Positions 63,796 through 64,000 of a stretch of 64,000 nt of DNA are shown here, piece by piece. How positions within the stretch are numbered: the stretch's first letter is position 1; every line of letters begins with the position of its first letter. The DNA comes from Amblyornis subalaris (taxonomy: Eukaryota > Chordata > Aves > Passeriformes > Ptilonorhynchidae). The stretch is taken from the NCBI GenBank assembly GCA_018881555.1, contig JACAXG010000050.1, positions 434,001-498,000 of the forward strand, given 5' to 3'. Under the pieces are notes generated by a model that saw only the letters and a list, made by a program, of their open reading frames with translations, had not been told where the DNA came from and made no database searches. The translations under genes and the position numbers were made by a program.

Positions 63796-63932
63796 CACGT
63801 GATTCACCTTCTCTGGTGTGGCAGCAGCAAAAACGGGGACTGGTCTGGCATCTTGGACCTCCTCATTTGCTGTTTCTTTCCCAGCACCCTCTCTACCCCA
63901 CTGGCTCACTGCAGGAGCTCCTACTGGCTTTG
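63796..63932 (-). CDS. Probable internal coding exon, unknown product
   Basis: On the minus strand a CCAACTTTTAG acceptor opens a 137-base segment that closes at a strong donor, CACGTG|GTGAGT. One frame is open for 45 codons and ends at a complete codon. The peptide is rich in A, E, P, V, G and K, poor in C, F, L and S, and contains PVGAPAVSQWGREGAGKE and later VPVFAAATPEKVNHV. The segment is clearly more GC-rich than its surroundings. These traits suggest a real exon of a gene transcribed leftward from beyond the window, probably in a disordered protein region. No family is recognised, and the acceptor's pyrimidine tract is only moderate. Confidence 0.33.
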
Positions 63933-64000
63933 CTAAAAGTTGGACTGAACATGCAACACAGTTTGGATAAGTTTTATTAGAGTGCGCTTTCTAGCCAATA

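Noticed and set aside
1..64000. tRNA, rRNA, snRNA, CRISPR array, bacterial operons or CpG island
   Set aside because: Looked for by eye. No cloverleaf with A/B boxes, no regularly spaced repeat-spacer array, no ribosomal sequence and no CpG-dense block were seen.

Overview
The window looks like non-coding nuclear DNA from a bird, AT-rich with short GC-richer patches. The main evidence is six clear CR1 LINE fragments, several with the avian CR1 3' end (…TTCTATGATT, or its complement AATCATAGAA), plus one solo LTR of about 1.07 kb. That LTR resembles endogenous-retrovirus LTRs common in songbirds, so a passerine is likely but not proven. There is no prokaryotic gene organisation. About 25 isolated N's point to a draft assembly.

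Layout: 1-10959 is unique sequence with no repeat I recognise. At 10960-12514 a plus-strand CR1 is followed after 30 bp by a minus-strand solo LTR with a perfect 6-bp target duplication. 12521-18880 is unique, with a hairpin near 13.4 kb and a paired E-box near 17.0 kb. A minus-strand CR1 lies at 18881-19555. 19560-41510 is the longest repeat-poor stretch; it contains a diverged local duplication (21.1 and 22.7 kb) and small tandem repeats. A CR1 tail at 41.5-41.7 kb lies just before the best plus-strand exon candidates (41.85 and 42.10 kb, with a poly(A) signal at 42.49 kb). From 42.5 to 64 kb the DNA is mostly unique, with older CR1 scraps at 45.7 and 51.3 kb, clear CR1 copies at 54.0, 55.9 and 60.5 kb, and minus-strand exon candidates at 57.4, 58.2 and 63.8 kb.

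No complete gene can be established. Almost all open frames of 60-130 codons are what chance gives in 64 kb of this composition, and the three longest include two that lie in or antisense to mobile elements. The exon candidates have splice-like borders and protein-like composition, but I do not recognise their family; they may be parts of two converging genes (plus strand ending near 42.5 kb, minus strand entering from beyond 64 kb) or false positives. No tRNA, rRNA, CRISPR or known small RNA gene was recognised. I found no convincing new biological system. The most checkable observations are the solo LTR with two internal minisatellites, the 21/22.7 kb duplication, the exon candidates and several perfect or near-perfect inverted repeats.
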